Source: Anomaloglossus baeobatrachus (Eukaryota; Chordata; Amphibia; Anura; Aromobatidae). From it: a stretch of 64,000 nt of DNA. Position 1 is the stretch's first letter; every line of letters starts with the position of its first letter. The stretch lies in contig NC_134358.1 of assembly GCF_048569485.1 (NCBI RefSeq), forward strand, positions 243,410,404 through 243,474,403, in the 5' to 3' direction. Below, in pieces: positions 23,497 to 36,136 of this stretch. The translations under genes were made by a program, and so were the position numbers. The notes beneath the pieces were generated by a model. The model was not told the origin of the DNA and ran no database searches. It was given only the letters and a program-made list of their open reading frames with translations.

Positions 23497-25331
23497 CAGA
23501 GAGAGAGGGGAGCCAGCACGATCTGAAATTGGCATGCATCATATAAAAAGTGAAAATTCACAGATTTATTCCAACTGTACTACAATAAAAAAAAAGAGAT
23601 TTTTAGCAAATAATTGATCAATTTTTTGAGCCACCCCTGCCAACGTCACGGCAAATCTCAATAGGGGGGTCCTACTCTATATTCTGTATTTCATGTGCCA
23701 TGCGGCCTCCTAGATAAAGTTAAAAGCAGAACCATAATAGAGCACACATACCTGTAACCTGTAAATAACCGCTTCTATGTTGCAAAAAAGGCACTTGTGG
23801 ATAGAGACCAGCCCAGGTCCCAGCATGTGGAGCAAGCTCTGCACCATACCAGGACTATATCAGAACTGATCCTCCCAGTGCCAAACAGCAACCATTGATA
23901 AAGGCGGACCAGATCCAAGATGGTGCTTAATTAGCATTGCCTGTGGAAAGGGGTGAGGTAGCTGAATCTGAACAGCTACCAACAGGAGGAATACATAGCA
24001 AACCAAAATCAGGCGTGCATGGCATGGTGGTGACCGGCCACCAGAATTTGTAGCATAACTACGACCAAACAGAGAGAGAGGGGAGCCAGCACGATCTGAA
24101 ATTGGCATGCATCATATAAAAAGTGAAAATTCACAGATTTATTCCAACTGTACTACAATAAAAAAAATGAGATTTTTAGCAAATAATTGATCAATTTTTT
24201 GAGCCACCCCTGCCAACGTCACGGCAAATCTCAATAGGGGGGTCCTACTCTATATTCTGTATTTCATGTGCCATGCGGCCTCCTAGATAAAGTTAAAAGC
24301 AGAACCATAATAGAGCACACATACCTGTAACCTGTAAATAACCGCTTCTATGTTGCAAAAAAGGCACTTGTGGATAGAGACCAGCCCAGGTCCCAGCATG
24401 TGGAGCAAGCTCTGCACCATACCAGGACTATATCAGAACTGATCCTCCCAGTGCCAAACAGCAACCATTGATAAAGGCGGACCAGATCCAAGATGGTGCT
24501 TAATTAGCATTGCCTGTGGAAAGGGGTGAGGTAGCTGAATCTGAACAGCTACCAACAGGAGGAATACATAGCAAACCAAAATCAGGCGTGCATGGCATGG
24601 TGGTGACCGGCCACCAGAATTTGTAGCATAACTACGACCAAACAGAGAGAGAGGGGAGCCAGCACGATCTGAAATTGGCATGCATCATATAAAAAGTGAA
24701 AATTCACAGATTTATTCCAACTGTACTACAATAAAAAAAATGAGATTTTTAGCAAATAATTGATCAATTTTTTGAGCCACCTCTGCCAACGTCACGGCAA
24801 ATCTCAATAGGGGGGTCCTACTCTATATTCTGTATTTCATGTGCCATGCGGCCTCCTAGATAAAGTTAAAAGCAGAACCATAATAGAGCACACATACCTG
24901 TAACCTGTAAATAACCGCTTCTATGTTGCAAAAAAGGCACTTGTGGATAGAGACCAGCCCAGGTCCCAGCATGTGGAGCAAGCTCTGCACCATACCAGGA
25001 CTATATCAGAACTGATCCTCCCAGTGCCAAACAGCAACCATTGATAAAGGCGGACCAGATCCAAGATGGTGCTTAATTAGCATTGCCTGTGGAAAGGGGT
25101 GAGGTAGCTGAATCTGAACAGCTACCAACAGGAGGAATACATAGCAAACCAAAATCAGGCGTGCATGGCATGGTGGTGACCGGCCACCAGAATTTGTAGC
25201 ATAACTACGACCAAACAGAGAGAGAGGGGAGCCAGCACGATCTGAAATTGGCATGCATCATATAAAAAGTGAAAATTCACAGATTTATTCCAACTGTACT
25301 ACAATAAAAAAAAATGAGATTTTAGGCAAAT
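23497..25331 (+). repeat. 573-bp satellite, three units plus a partial, forward block
   Basis: Units start with ACAGAGAGAG at 23497, 24069, 24642 and 25215, giving periods of 572, 573 and 573 bp. The three full copies differ by only a few bases. The fourth stops after about 117 bp at a sharp junction near 25,331. Each unit holds an 82-codon minus-strand open frame repeated in step, which is an effect of the repeat rather than a gene. Confidence 0.95.
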
Positions 25332-27465
25332 GGTTGCTGTTTGACACTGGGAGGATCAGTTCTGATATAGTCCTGGTATGTGTAGGGCTTGCTCCACATG
25401 CTGGGACCTGGGCTGGTCTCTATCCACAAGTGCCTTTTTTGCAACATGGAAGCGGCTATATACAGGTTGCAGGTATGTGTCCTCCATTATGGTTCTGCTT
25501 TTAACTTTATCTAGGAGGCCGCATGGCACATGAAATACAGAATGTAGAGTAGGACCCCCCTATTGAGATTTGCCGTGACGTTGGCAGGGGTGGCTCAAAA
25601 AATTGATCAATTATTTGCTAAAAATCTCATTTTTTTTATTATAGTACAGTTGGAATAAATTTGTGAATTTTCACTTTTTATATGATGCATGTCAATTTCA
25701 GATCGTGCTGGTTCCCTTTTTTTCTCTGTTTTGACCGTAGTTATGCTACAAATCTGGTGTCTGACCAACACCATACCATGCACGCCTGATTTTGGCTTGC
25801 AATATATTCCTCCTGTTGGTAGCTGTTCAGACTCAGTTACCTCACCCCTTTCCACAGGCAATGCTAATTAAGCACCATTCTTGGATCTGGTCCGCCTTTA
25901 TCAATGGTTGCTGTTTGACACTGGGAGGATCAGTTCTGATATAGTCCTGGTATGTGTAGGGCTTGCTCCACATGCTGGGACCTGGGCTGGTCTCTATCCA
26001 CAAGTGCCTTTTTTGCAACATGGAAGCGGCTATATACAGGTTGCAGGTATGTGTCCTCCATTATGGTTCTGCTTTTAACTTTATCTAGGAGGCCGCATGG
26101 CACATGAAATACAGAATGTAGAGTAGGACCCCCCTATTGAGATTTGCCGTGACGTTGGCAGGGGTGGCTCAAAAAATTGATCAATTATTTGCTAAAAATC
26201 TCATTTTTTTTATTATAGTACAGTTGGAATAAATTTGTGAATTTTCACTTTTTATATGATGCATGCCAATTTCAGATCGTGCTGGTTCCCTTTTTTTCTC
26301 TGTTTTGACCGTAGTTATGCTACAAATCTGGTGTCTGACCAACACCATACCATGCACGCCTGATTTTGGCTTGCAATATATTCCTCCTGTTGGTAGCTGT
26401 TCAGACTCAGTTACCTCACCCCTTTCCACAGGCAATGCTAATTAAGCACCATTCTTGGATCTGGTCCGCCTTTATCAATGGTTGCTGTTTGACACTGGGA
26501 GGATCAGTTCTGATATAGTCCTGGTATGTGTAGGGCTTGCTCCACATGCTGGGACCTGGGCTGGTCTCTATCCACAAGTGCCTTTTTTGCAACATGGAAG
26601 CGGCTATATACAGGTTGCAGGTATGTGTCCTCCATTATGGTTCTGCTTTTAACTTTATCTAGGAGGCCGCATGGCACATGAAATACAGAATGTAGAGTAG
26701 GACCCCCCTATTGAGATTTGCCGTGACGTTGGCAGGGGTGGCTCAAAAAATTGATCAATTATTTGCTAAAAATCTCATTTTTTTTATTATAGTACAGTTG
26801 GAATAAATTTGTGAATTTTCACTTTTTATATGATGCATGCCAATTTCAGATCGTGCTGGTTCCCTTTTTTTCTCTGTTTTGACCGTAGTTATGCTACAAA
26901 TCTGGTGTCTGACCAACACCATACCATGCACGCCTGATTTTGGCTTGCAATATATTCCTCCTGTTGGTAGCTGTTCAGACTCAGTTACCTCACCCCTTTC
27001 CACAGGCAATGCTAATTAAGCACCATTCTTGGATCTGGTCCGCCTTTATCAATGGTTGCTGTTTGACACTGGGAGGATCAGTTCTGATATAGTCCTGGTA
27101 TGTGTAGGGCTTGCTCCACATGCTGGGACCTGGGCTGGTCTCTATCCACAAGTGCCTTTTTTGCAACATGGAAGCGGCTATATACAGGTTGCAGGTATGT
27201 GTGCTCCATTATGGTTCTGCTTTTAACTTTATCTAGGAGGCCGCATGGCACATGAAATACAGAATGTAGAGTAGGACCCCCCTATTGAGATTTGCCGTGA
27301 CGTTGGCAGGGGTGGCTCAAAAAATTGATCAATTATTTGCTAAAAATCTCATTTTTTTTATTATAGTACAGTTGGAATAAATTTGTGAATTTTCACTTTT
27401 TATATGATGCATGCCAATTTCAGATCGTGCTGGTTCCCTTTTTTTCTTTTTTTTTTTTTTTTTCT
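25332..27465 (-). repeat. 574-bp satellite, inverted block
   Basis: The same unit runs in the opposite direction, with GGTTGCTGTTTGACAC at 25332, 25906, 26480 and 27054 (period exactly 574). Three complete units and about 400 bp of a fourth are present, ending in a poly-T tract and TCTCT. These units resemble each other more closely than the forward block: they share diagnostic changes such as GGTTCCCTTTTTTTC in place of the inverse of GGGGAGCC. Confidence 0.95.
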
Positions 27466-27479
27466 CTGTTTTTGACTAT

Positions 27480-27960
27480 GTAGACATAAGTATAAAAGGA
27501 ATGAATGACCTCTACATGTTTTGCTTTCTTTTTTAGATGTTGTGCATCTAATTTTCTGCTTAGATTACAATTTTAACCACTAATATTAATTTGTATGCAT
27601 TTTTTTAAATCACACTTCATGACAAAAATGCGTGAATGTGCTTGTGTATATAAAGTGCTGAATGGCATTTTGACAGTGTGTCAGGAGGCTAATCTCAGAA
27701 AATATATGTTTATAGGAATTTAGTGTAGTTTTTGTCTTTTTAAAATGTAGCTTTTATTTAATTTATTTTTTTATATTCTGTACACGCTCTGCTTATTGCA
27801 AAGTGCTGCAGAATATGTTGGCACTATATCAATAAAATGATTATTATAATTATTATTATTATTTGTAAGTGGCAAAAGTGTGAAAATTAACCTGACAGCT
27901 AAAGGTTCAATATCTCAAAAAGGGTTGGCACCCATCGATTATAAAATCAGTCCTTTATTT
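27480..27960. other. AT-rich sequence with a LINE/SINE-like tail
   Basis: At 27,775-27,865 GCAGAATATGTTGGCACTAT and AATAAAATGATTATTAT with (ATT)n look like the 3' tail of a short retroposon. The rest is unassigned. Confidence 0.4.
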
Positions 27961-28560
27961 CATCTGGTTAAAAGTCGGTGGAAAGGAAGATGCGGGGTGC
28001 ATATACAGGATATAAAATCCATACATTTTGAATTGCGTCTCCTATTTTCATAGGATTAATTATAAAGAAACATTTCTCAATTTTAGCAAATAAAGAGTTA
28101 TCTCTGAGTCTTCGTAGTACAGTGCATACATGTTGGACATGTGACATAACGTCAGTACAGTAAATCAGGATGTCATCCAGATAGACCACCACATCTTGAC
28201 CACAGATATCCCTGAATACGTCCTTAAAGTTCTGAAAGAGAGCCAGCGCATTACTTAACCCAAAAGGCATTACTAGGTACTCATAGTGTCCTTCTGGTGT
28301 GTTAAATGTTGTTTTCCACTCATGTTCTTTTTTTATGAGGTTTATAAGCTCGCCTGAGATCAAGTATTGTGAACCACCAGGCTCCTATGAACTAGTTATA
28401 GAGATCAGGGATGAGTGGCAGAGGGTACTGATCCTTTACAGTTACCGAGTTCAGTTTACGATAGTCGATACACGGTCTGAGATCACCATCCTTTATTTTA
28501 ACGAAAAAGAATCCAGCTTTATTTGCTTGTGTTTCAAAAACTATACATCCTAGCTGACAA
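27960..28560 (-). mobile_element. Ty3/gypsy-like reverse transcriptase fossil
   Basis: The minus strand encodes recognisable RT blocks of a Ty3/gypsy-type LTR retrotransposon (MPFGLSNA and YLDDILIY). Only part of pol remains, with no LTRs, gag or integrase next to it. It is an old, broken copy with several breaks. Confidence 0.75.
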
Positions 28561-28611
28561 TTAAAGGTATGTATCGAATCAGCCTGATAGTGCCTGATTG
28601 GGGTGCTTTAA

Positions 28612-28710
28612 TACACAGAAGGGTCGCTATGAAAATCTGGTAATGCCCTTCGGTTTAACTAACGCACCTGCTGCATTTCAACACTTTGTGAATGACATGT
28701 TACTCACCTT
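28612..28710 (+). mobile_element. Second Ty3/gypsy-like RT scrap, opposite orientation
   Basis: About 100 bp on the plus strand encode [12 protein letters not shown], the same RT region as the neighbouring minus-strand fossil but from a different copy. Fragment only. Confidence 0.6.
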
Positions 28711-30394
28711 TTGGTTAAATTTGTTATGTTGTTTGTCAGTGATCTTTGTTTTTTAACAGGTTTAACTTTTTCGTCACCTACCACCCTGGGTGTAGGAACA
28801 CCAAGGTGCATGCATTGTCCCCCACAAAGGACACCATCTTACAAACTGCACCTCTCAATGAATCAGTGTCACAAAATTTTATACTTTTGCAGTGAAGAAA
28901 AAATAACTACATTTTTACCACCACAATGTTTTAGTCCCAGATATCCAATTTTCATGAACAGAAATTTGAAAAAATGGCCCATAATGTGCTATAAATGTTC
29001 TCCTGAATGTATCAATATACAACATGTGACTACAGTACTCTTTGGCCGCACCAAAAGGTTCGTGAGGGAAGAAGCGCCATTTGATTTTTGGTGCCCAGAT
29101 TTTCCTAGAATAGTTTGTGTATTACATTTGTAGAGCTCCTAAGTGCCAGAACAGCAGAAATCCTCCCCCTCAAGTGACATTATGGAAATTAGATGTTTCT
29201 GGGAATTCATCTACGGGTGTAGTGACTATCTTGTCTCTGGAAAACACCCATGGAGTCAAACGCAGTGGATGTTGCAGAATTAAAAATTGTAAATAAGACC
29301 TTGTCGTGCTCAGTACATTGTAGTGTTTATACATTGTGCTCAGCTCATGCTTCTGTGGACACACACCCCATAGATTAAACAGGGTTCCTCATCACAACAA
29401 TGCCAAATATGTGTGGATGCTACCTGGGGTTTATGACAATTGTGGTGTTTAGTGGACTTGGGAGAGCAGATTTTGCTGGATTTCTTTTTGAAGGGGAGCC
29501 ATAGCGTTTTTCCTGTGCCTTTATGCTACCAGTAACAGGGAAGTTCCCTATTTTTCCATTAGTAGTTGCCAAACCTCAGCTGGGACTTGTTTTTTGTGGG
29601 TATGGTAGCAAATTCAAATTTTTGGAATAGTTCACATTTATTCTGTTGTCTATGCTGAGCACATACATTAGCATTTCTATCTACATCTCCGAAATACATG
29701 AGTCAGGTGAAACCCTAGATGGATCCTTTCACTAATGAGGCAGCAGAGCTACTACGAATTCCATGTGGCCTCTGTTCAGCGGTGTCCTTCTTTTCAAATG
29801 TGAACAAAACTGTTGTTGATCACACTTTTTTATGCATGCCAAAAAAGATGCGTGAAAAGATTGGCAACCCCGGACCACAGGGAGTTCAAAGTGACTCCAT
29901 TTGTCACATTACAATGAATTTTCCATTGTGAATTTGGTTTGAATTACATATTTCAGAGATTTAACGGAAAGGCCAGTGTAAGCGTTCAACGTAGAGAGCA
30001 GGTAAAGGTGAGCTGATCCTTCCTGCCATCTTTGGGAGGGAGAATGAACAAGTCAACAGCAGTTTAAAACTTGATTTTATTTATTTTTTGCATCGTTCAC
30101 CTTGTGGAATAAGTGGTTAGGCGCCTTTATTCTTAGGTCAATATGATTACAGCAATTCCAGAGTTACATAATTTTTTTTAGGTATGGCTACTATCACAAT
30201 AAAACCCACTTTATTTCAAAATAAAGTTTTTTTGCTTCACCATATATTGATGGTTATAGTTTTTTTTTATTTCTCTGCCAAGAGTCATTTCTATCCCACG
30301 AGAGCACAATTAAAACGAAACACCAATTCAGGAAACGTTTTTTACGTTGTTCACCATGTTGTAAAAGTGATAAGACCGTGCTCCTGGCATAGTC
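28711..30394. other. Degraded interspersed repeats
   Basis: Wording such as GAAGCGCCATTTGATTTTTG at 29,069 and TTTTTTGCATCGTTCACCTT at 30,086 resembles widely dispersed frog repeats as I remember them, but no ends can be fixed. The 140-codon frame at 28,711-29,133 runs through this material and is not supported as a gene. Confidence 0.35.
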
Positions 30395-30397
30395 TAA

Positions 30398-31851
30398 AGC
30401 CTGCTTTACACGTTGCAATTAGTTGTACAATCGCATTTGCGATGTGACACGCCCAGGTCGCATATGGGATCTTATGAGATTGCACGTAGGTCGTTCATTT
30501 GCTGTCACATGTGCGTTAGTAGTCTATTTTAAATTGATCAATTTTGTGTGCGATCCTTTAGATCATGTGTTCTGTGACGTATGCATTGTGCACCCTTTTT
30601 TTTTATTTATTGACTTGCCAAGTGTGTGTAATGCGTAGGGGATCCGTTTTTACTATGTTATCTGCCATTCAGCTCTGCTACATGGCCGCTGACAGCAGAC
30701 ACAGACAGCCATGTAGCAGAGATGAATGGCAGATGACAGCAGACACAGACAGAGCCGCACAATCAGAATGAAGTCGGATGAACTTCACCCGACTTCATTG
30801 TCATACCGCGGCTCTGTCTGTGTCTCCTGCTGATTAGCGGTCACCCGTGAAGGACTCACCGGTGACGGCTAATCTCCTGAGTGACTGAATTGAGCAGCCC
30901 TCTCTCATACTCCCCGATCCCCGGCGCGGCGCTGCACGGCATTCACACTTCTCCGGCGGCTTTAACTATTTTGAAAAAGCTGGCCGCTCATTATTCAATC
31001 TCGTATTCCCTGCTTTCCCCGCCCACCGGCGCCTATGATTGGTTGCAGTCAGACACGCTCCCACGCTGAGTGACAGGTGTCTCACTGTACCCAATCACAG
31101 CAGCCGGTGGGCGTGTCTATACTGTGCAGTGAAATAAATAATTAAATAATTAAAAAAAAACGGCGTGCGGTCCCCCCCCAATTTTAAAACCAGCCAGATA
31201 AAGCCATACGGCTGAAGGCTGGTATTCTCAGGATGGGGAGCTCCACGTTATGGGGAGCCCCTAGCCTAACAATATCAGTCAGCAGCCGCCCAGAATTGCC
31301 GCATACAATAGATGCGACAGTTCTGGGACTGTACCCGGCTCTTCCCGATTTGCCCTGGTGCGGTGGCAATTGGGGTAATAAAGAGATAATGGCAGCCCAT
31401 AGCTACCACTAAATCCTAGATTCATTATTGCAGGCGTCTCCCCGAGATACCTTCCATGCTTAATCTGTAAGTTACAAAAAATAAACACACACAGCCGAAA
31501 AATCGAGCGTGAGATTCGAGCCGAATCATTCACTAATACGTGTCCCATTCCAATGAGAGATTTTCTCGTATTGCTCTACTGCGAGAAACTCGCAAGGGAG
31601 AAGCCGGCCTGAAAGTTGTATTTGCAAAATTGGATGAGGGATGTCACACGTTTCAATTGACTAGGTACGTGCAACAAAAAGTTCAATTCTAGACAAAGAT
31701 ACGATGTGTTTGCGATCACCGTTTTTGCATTCAATCTTGATCGCACGTAGGTGTCACACCCAAATACGTCACGAACGATGCCGGATGCGCGTCACTTACA
31801 ACTTGACTCCAATGACGGATTGTAAGATATATTGCAACGTGTAAAGCAGGC
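30398..31851. mobile_element. Large TTA-flanked element (1.45 kb)
   Basis: The inverted ends AGCCTGCTTTACACGTTGCAA (right end GCCTGCTTTACACGTTGCAA in inverse) are nearly perfect, with TAA at 30395 and TTA at 31852. The interior carries a mirror-like GCAGACACAGACAG region (30,690-30,830) and a module with TACCCGGCTCTTCCCGATT that recurs in three other places. It has no transposase, so it is non-autonomous. Confidence 0.7.
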
Positions 31852-31854
31852 TTA

Positions 31855-32325
31855 ACAGGCCACAATAGCTGGCATTCCCAGAGGTTATCATTTGACTTTA
31901 CATTGCCATGACATCAATCGGAAGCTCGCGAATAGATCGCTGGGGTGCTGATTGGAGAGAACGAGCCCCTTCCCTCTCTCAGGCTCCTAAATGGAGTGAT
32001 CGCTAATGGTCACGGCATTTAGGGGAGTAAACAGCCAGTGGTGATAGCTGGAGCTTGGCTATCAGTTAAGCTGAGCTCCCAGTGGCGAACATGTGGGCAC
32101 AGCTCCTGAATGTGAAATGTTGGAAAGGGATTAAAAAAAATAATGCCACCAAAAACCTTTCAGAATCAATAGAAAACATAAAAGTATTTTTAAAGAGAGA
32201 GGGCAATTGGAAGGGGTTATGTTTAGTTCTTGCTCAATGGTTTATATGACATCCCAAACCTGGTTGTTGAGACATCTGTGCGATTGACACTTCAATATAA
32301 GGCAGAGCATGGAATACATTTAGAC
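31855..32325. other. Unassigned sequence
   Basis: No supported feature. Confidence 0.5.
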
Positions 32326-32328
32326 TAA

Positions 32329-32891
32329 AGGCCGCTTTACACACTGCGATATCGGTACCGATATCGCCAGCGTGCGTACCCGCCCCCATCGGTTGTGCGA
32401 CACGGGCAAATCTCTGCCCGTGTCGCACAACATTGCCCGAACCCGTCACACGGACTTACCTTCCCTGCGACGTCGCTGTGACCGGCGAACCGGCTCCTTT
32501 CCAAGGGGGCGGTTCGTTCAGCAGCGTCACTGAGCCGCCGCCCAATAGAAGCGGAGAGGCGGAGATGAGCGGGACGAACATCCCGTCCACCTCCTTCCTT
32601 CCGCATTGTGGCCGGGAGGCAGGTAAGGAGAGCTTCCTCGTTCCTGCAGTGCCACACGGAGCGATGTATGTTGCCGCAGGAACGAGGAACAACTTCATTA
32701 CTGCTGCAGTAACGATATTTGAAAATGGACCCCCATGTCACCGATGAGCGATTTTGCACGTTTTTGCGACGATGCAAAATCGCTCATAGGTGTCACACGC
32801 AACGGCATCGCTAAAGCGACCGGATGTGCGACACAAATTCCGTGACCCCCATGAGATCACTTGAGCGATGTCGTAGCGTGTAAAGCCCGCC
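32329..32891. mobile_element. TTA-flanked Harbinger-like MITE
   Basis: The left end AGGCCGCTTTACACACTGCG and inverse right end GGCGGGCTTTACACGCTACG are flanked by TAA (32326) and TTA (32892). Closely related to the 21,260 copy, but in the opposite orientation. Confidence 0.75.
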
Positions 32892-32894
32892 TTA

Positions 32895-33567
32895 CTGTGT
32901 AACTCCCACTACTTTCCCCAAAAAACATGCAAAACCTTATTGGTGCAAATTCTATTTTGTAAAAAAAAAACCACCAACATTGTACTATTCTTTGATTTTA
33001 TTAATCTTGATGTGCCTCATTATAATGACATTAAATTCTAATTCTCTAACAGCAGCAATTTACTTCCATTGGATATAAAATGAACAAACGTGATTGTGTA
33101 TCTCTATATAGCACTTAAACACTGCACATCTTCTTAATAGCACTTTATACCTTAATTTGCTGTTTGTTGTTGGCAAACATCCAAAATCCATTTAATAACA
33201 TAGTCGTAGCAACATCTTAAGTGGCAGTGGGGTAGTATATAGCTGTTTACTCCAATATATATAACATGCTTGTGTCAGATATAAAATCTGATCTTCAAAT
33301 TCTTTCTTGGCTGAGGCTTGTATGGTTCCGTATAAGTGCAGAAATAATATTTTTTTGAGCTTGCACTTATCTGCTTATGCTAGCTAATATGAGCACAGAG
33401 CTGGAGCCCAAAAGCATGTGAAAATGGAAAAGTATAAAAATTGCCCATGTGAACAAATCACAAAGTTAGAATTAGTGATGAGCATTCCCCCTCTTTGTAG
33501 TGAAATTAATAATTTGGTTCAGGTCACCAAAAAGAGACTGTTCTTTTGGATCCCAAATAGTTCTCTA
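32895..33567. other. AT-rich unassigned sequence
   Basis: Nothing convincing. A TTAGTGATGAGCATTCC motif at about 33,473 may be a remnant hAT-like end. Confidence 0.4.
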
Positions 33568-33571
33568 TTAA

Positions 33572-35264
33572 CCCATTTGTGACCAATGACATACATATAC
33601 GTCATTGGTCATGTATGGCCCTTTAATGCGGGACTGCACATCAGATCAGCTGACACGTGACGCTAACAGGCAGAGGTGGATCAGAGTGATTTAACGCGCT
33701 TCGGTGGGGAACACGCCATTCCCCGCCGCCATAGGTACTCCTGTGACGCGATCATGGGGTCCCAATGTGTAGTCATGACAGTTTGAAATCAGCTGATGAC
33801 CCCTGTCGCTGCCATGACGTGGCACTCACAGGAGATCAGCAGTGTTTCTGATCAGACAGATGCTGAAGCATCGCTCTGATCAGCAGGAGTGATTAGATAG
33901 GGGACTTGAATCCTGCACTAAGGCGACCAATAAAATTGTTTTATTTTTTTTTTTTTAAAAAACCTAAAAGTTCAAATCATCTTTTTTGCCCAATTTAAAA
34001 TAAACTATAAAACAAAAAAAACCGCATATTTGATATTGCCACATTCAGAAATACCTGATCTATCAAAATGTAAAATCAATAAATCTGATCGATAAACGGC
34101 GTAGTGAGAATTAAGAATCAAATGCCAGAATTTTTACGTTTTTTTGGATACCGCAACATTCCATTAAAAGCAATAACAGGCGATTAAAACAGCGCATCCA
34201 CACAAAAATGGTATAATTAGAAACACCAGCTCAAGATGCAAAAAATAAGCCATCACTGAGCCCCAGATCCCGAAAAATGAGAATGCTACGGGTCTCAGAA
34301 AACGGCAATTAAAGTGCAATTCTTTTTTTTTACTTTACAAACTTTTGATTTTTTTTTCACCACATAGGTGGCTTTCACACTTGCGTCATTTTGCATCAGT
34401 TGCAATCCGTTGTGTGACTGATGCAACGGATGTGTTGCAGATAGTGGCACAACTGATGTGACTGATACTGCAAAAAACGGATCCGTTGATTTTATTTTTT
34501 TACTGTCTTATCAGCGGCCGGCTATTGTGAACAATCAGCTGATCTCCCGGTGGCCAGCCGCCGGGCGATCAGCTGATCGTTCACAGTAGCCAGCCGATCA
34601 ACTGATCGTTCACAATAGCTGGCCGCCAGATGATCAGCTGATCCTTCGGCTGCCGAGATAGAGAGACATTGATTTCAATGATTAATCACAAGAGCTGAGC
34701 ATGCGCAGTGAAAATAAAAGGATTCCGCCACTCAAAAAACGTTACATGCTGCGTTCCTGCCGCCTGACGGTCAGTCGTTCCACGACTAATCCGACACGCG
34801 GCGGATGCAACACAAGGCCATCAGTCGCAATCTGTCGACAATACAAGTCTATGGGGAAAAAATTGAATCCTGCAAAATATTTTGCAGGATACCGTATTTC
34901 CTCAAGGCGACGGATTGCAACTGATGCAAAACAACGCAAGTGTAAAAGCAGCCTTAGATAAAAGTACATGTTTTGTATCTACAAACTCGTACTGATTGGG
35001 GGAATTATGTTGGCAGGTAAATTTTACCATATAGTAAACATGTTAAATGAAAAACCCCCAAAACATTTGTGGAATTGCACTTTGTTTTTCCAATTTTACC
35101 ATACTTTAATTTTTTTCACTTTTTCCTGTACACTATGGAGAAGAATGAATGGTGTCGTTCAAAATTGAAGCCCTCATATAGCTATATTGAAGGAACAAAT
35201 GAAATGGCTCTTGGAAAAAGGGGAGGAGAAAACAAAAACGAGAAATTGCCCGGATGTGAATGGG
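33572..35264. mobile_element. TTAA-flanked element with nested MITE
   Basis: The ends CCCATTTGTGACC and (inverse right) CCCATTCACATCC lie inside TTAA (33568-33571 and 35265-35268). The TTAA target and CCC start fit a piggyBac-like non-autonomous element. It is interrupted at 34,368-34,953 by another hairpin element. No transposase frame. Confidence 0.65.
34368..34953. mobile_element. MITE nested in the TTAA element
   Basis: The left end GTGGCTTTCACACTTGCGTC pairs with the right end AACGCAAGTGTAAAAGCAGCC, and TTA follows at 34954. Its middle (34,500-34,650) is packed with GATCAGCTGATC-type palindromes. Confidence 0.65.
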
Positions 35265-35421
35265 TTAAATACCAGTTTTTATGGTAGTAAGGGTAACATT
35301 TTTGAGCACTGATGCAGCTGAAACTGTTCACTTGCAGGTAGCCAATAGGAGTACAATGTTGTAACTTTTGGTGGGCAGGCAGTGGCTCTCAGTGGAGTTT
35401 CAGCTCCCATCATTCATGTAA

Positions 35422-35619
35422 GGCCGAAGTCACACTGGCGAGGGACTCACGCGAGTCTCGCATCGCATCACCTGGCATGGCCACACACTCTCCTGACAGG
35501 AGTGGGTTGGCTGCATGTATTTCCATGCGGCTGAGACGCCCTTATCCGGAGAGTGTGCGGCCGTGCCAGGTGACGTGATGCGAAACTTGTGCGAGTCTCT
35601 CGCCAGTGTGACTTCGGTC
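35422..35619. mobile_element. 198-bp hairpin MITE
   Basis: The TIR GGCCGAAGTCACACTGGCGA and inverse right end GACCGAAGTCACACTGGCGA sit between perfect TAA duplications (35419 and 35620). Confidence 0.75.
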
Positions 35620-35622
35620 TAA

Positions 35623-36134
35623 AGAAAATTATTTTACAATCACTAGGAGATAATCAAAATGTCTGTTGCATCACCATGATTGGTTCTGATTCAAAGAGCC
35701 TGTACTATTAGCCTATGTTCACATCACGGTTTAGTATACATTAGGTGGCTCCGTTGGGGCTTATGCTCGAACGCGTAAAAAAGCAGAAGTATGGGTTGAT
35801 GGGGCCATTGACTATAATGATGCAAACGGAGTCACAGTGTGCATCATATTCGGTTGTAAGCCTATAAGACGTCTGAATTAGCCTTTGAACACCCATTACA
35901 CCTCAAACAATTTCATTTGGAACTCAATTCTAACCTTTTTATCATTTATGAAAAATTATTTTTATTGTTGAAAATATCTTTTTGCCCAAGATCCTTTTTC
36001 TATGGCTAAAAATACAACATAAATTTGACAAATGCAACCCCCAAAAGAAAAAACTTCTATTAGAAAATGTGCAGAAATGGCATAGTAGGTGCTGAATGGA
36101 AATCCGAACAGGGTTTAAAGTTTGCAGTATGCAC
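35623..36134. other. Unassigned, with a degraded MITE-like end
   Basis: GCCTATGTTCACATCACGG at 35,711 resembles the left ends of other hairpin elements, but no partner was found. Confidence 0.35.
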
Positions 36135-36136
36135 CT

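Noticed and set aside
23860-27226. Repeated 60- to 84-codon frames that look like a gene family
   Set aside because: They recur at exactly the satellite period and have no motif or start context of their own.
28711-29133. 140-codon open frame
   Set aside because: It crosses dispersed repeat sequence and has no recognisable domain.
32337-32777. 146-codon minus-strand open frame
   Set aside because: Lies entirely inside a hairpin MITE whose other copies have different frames.
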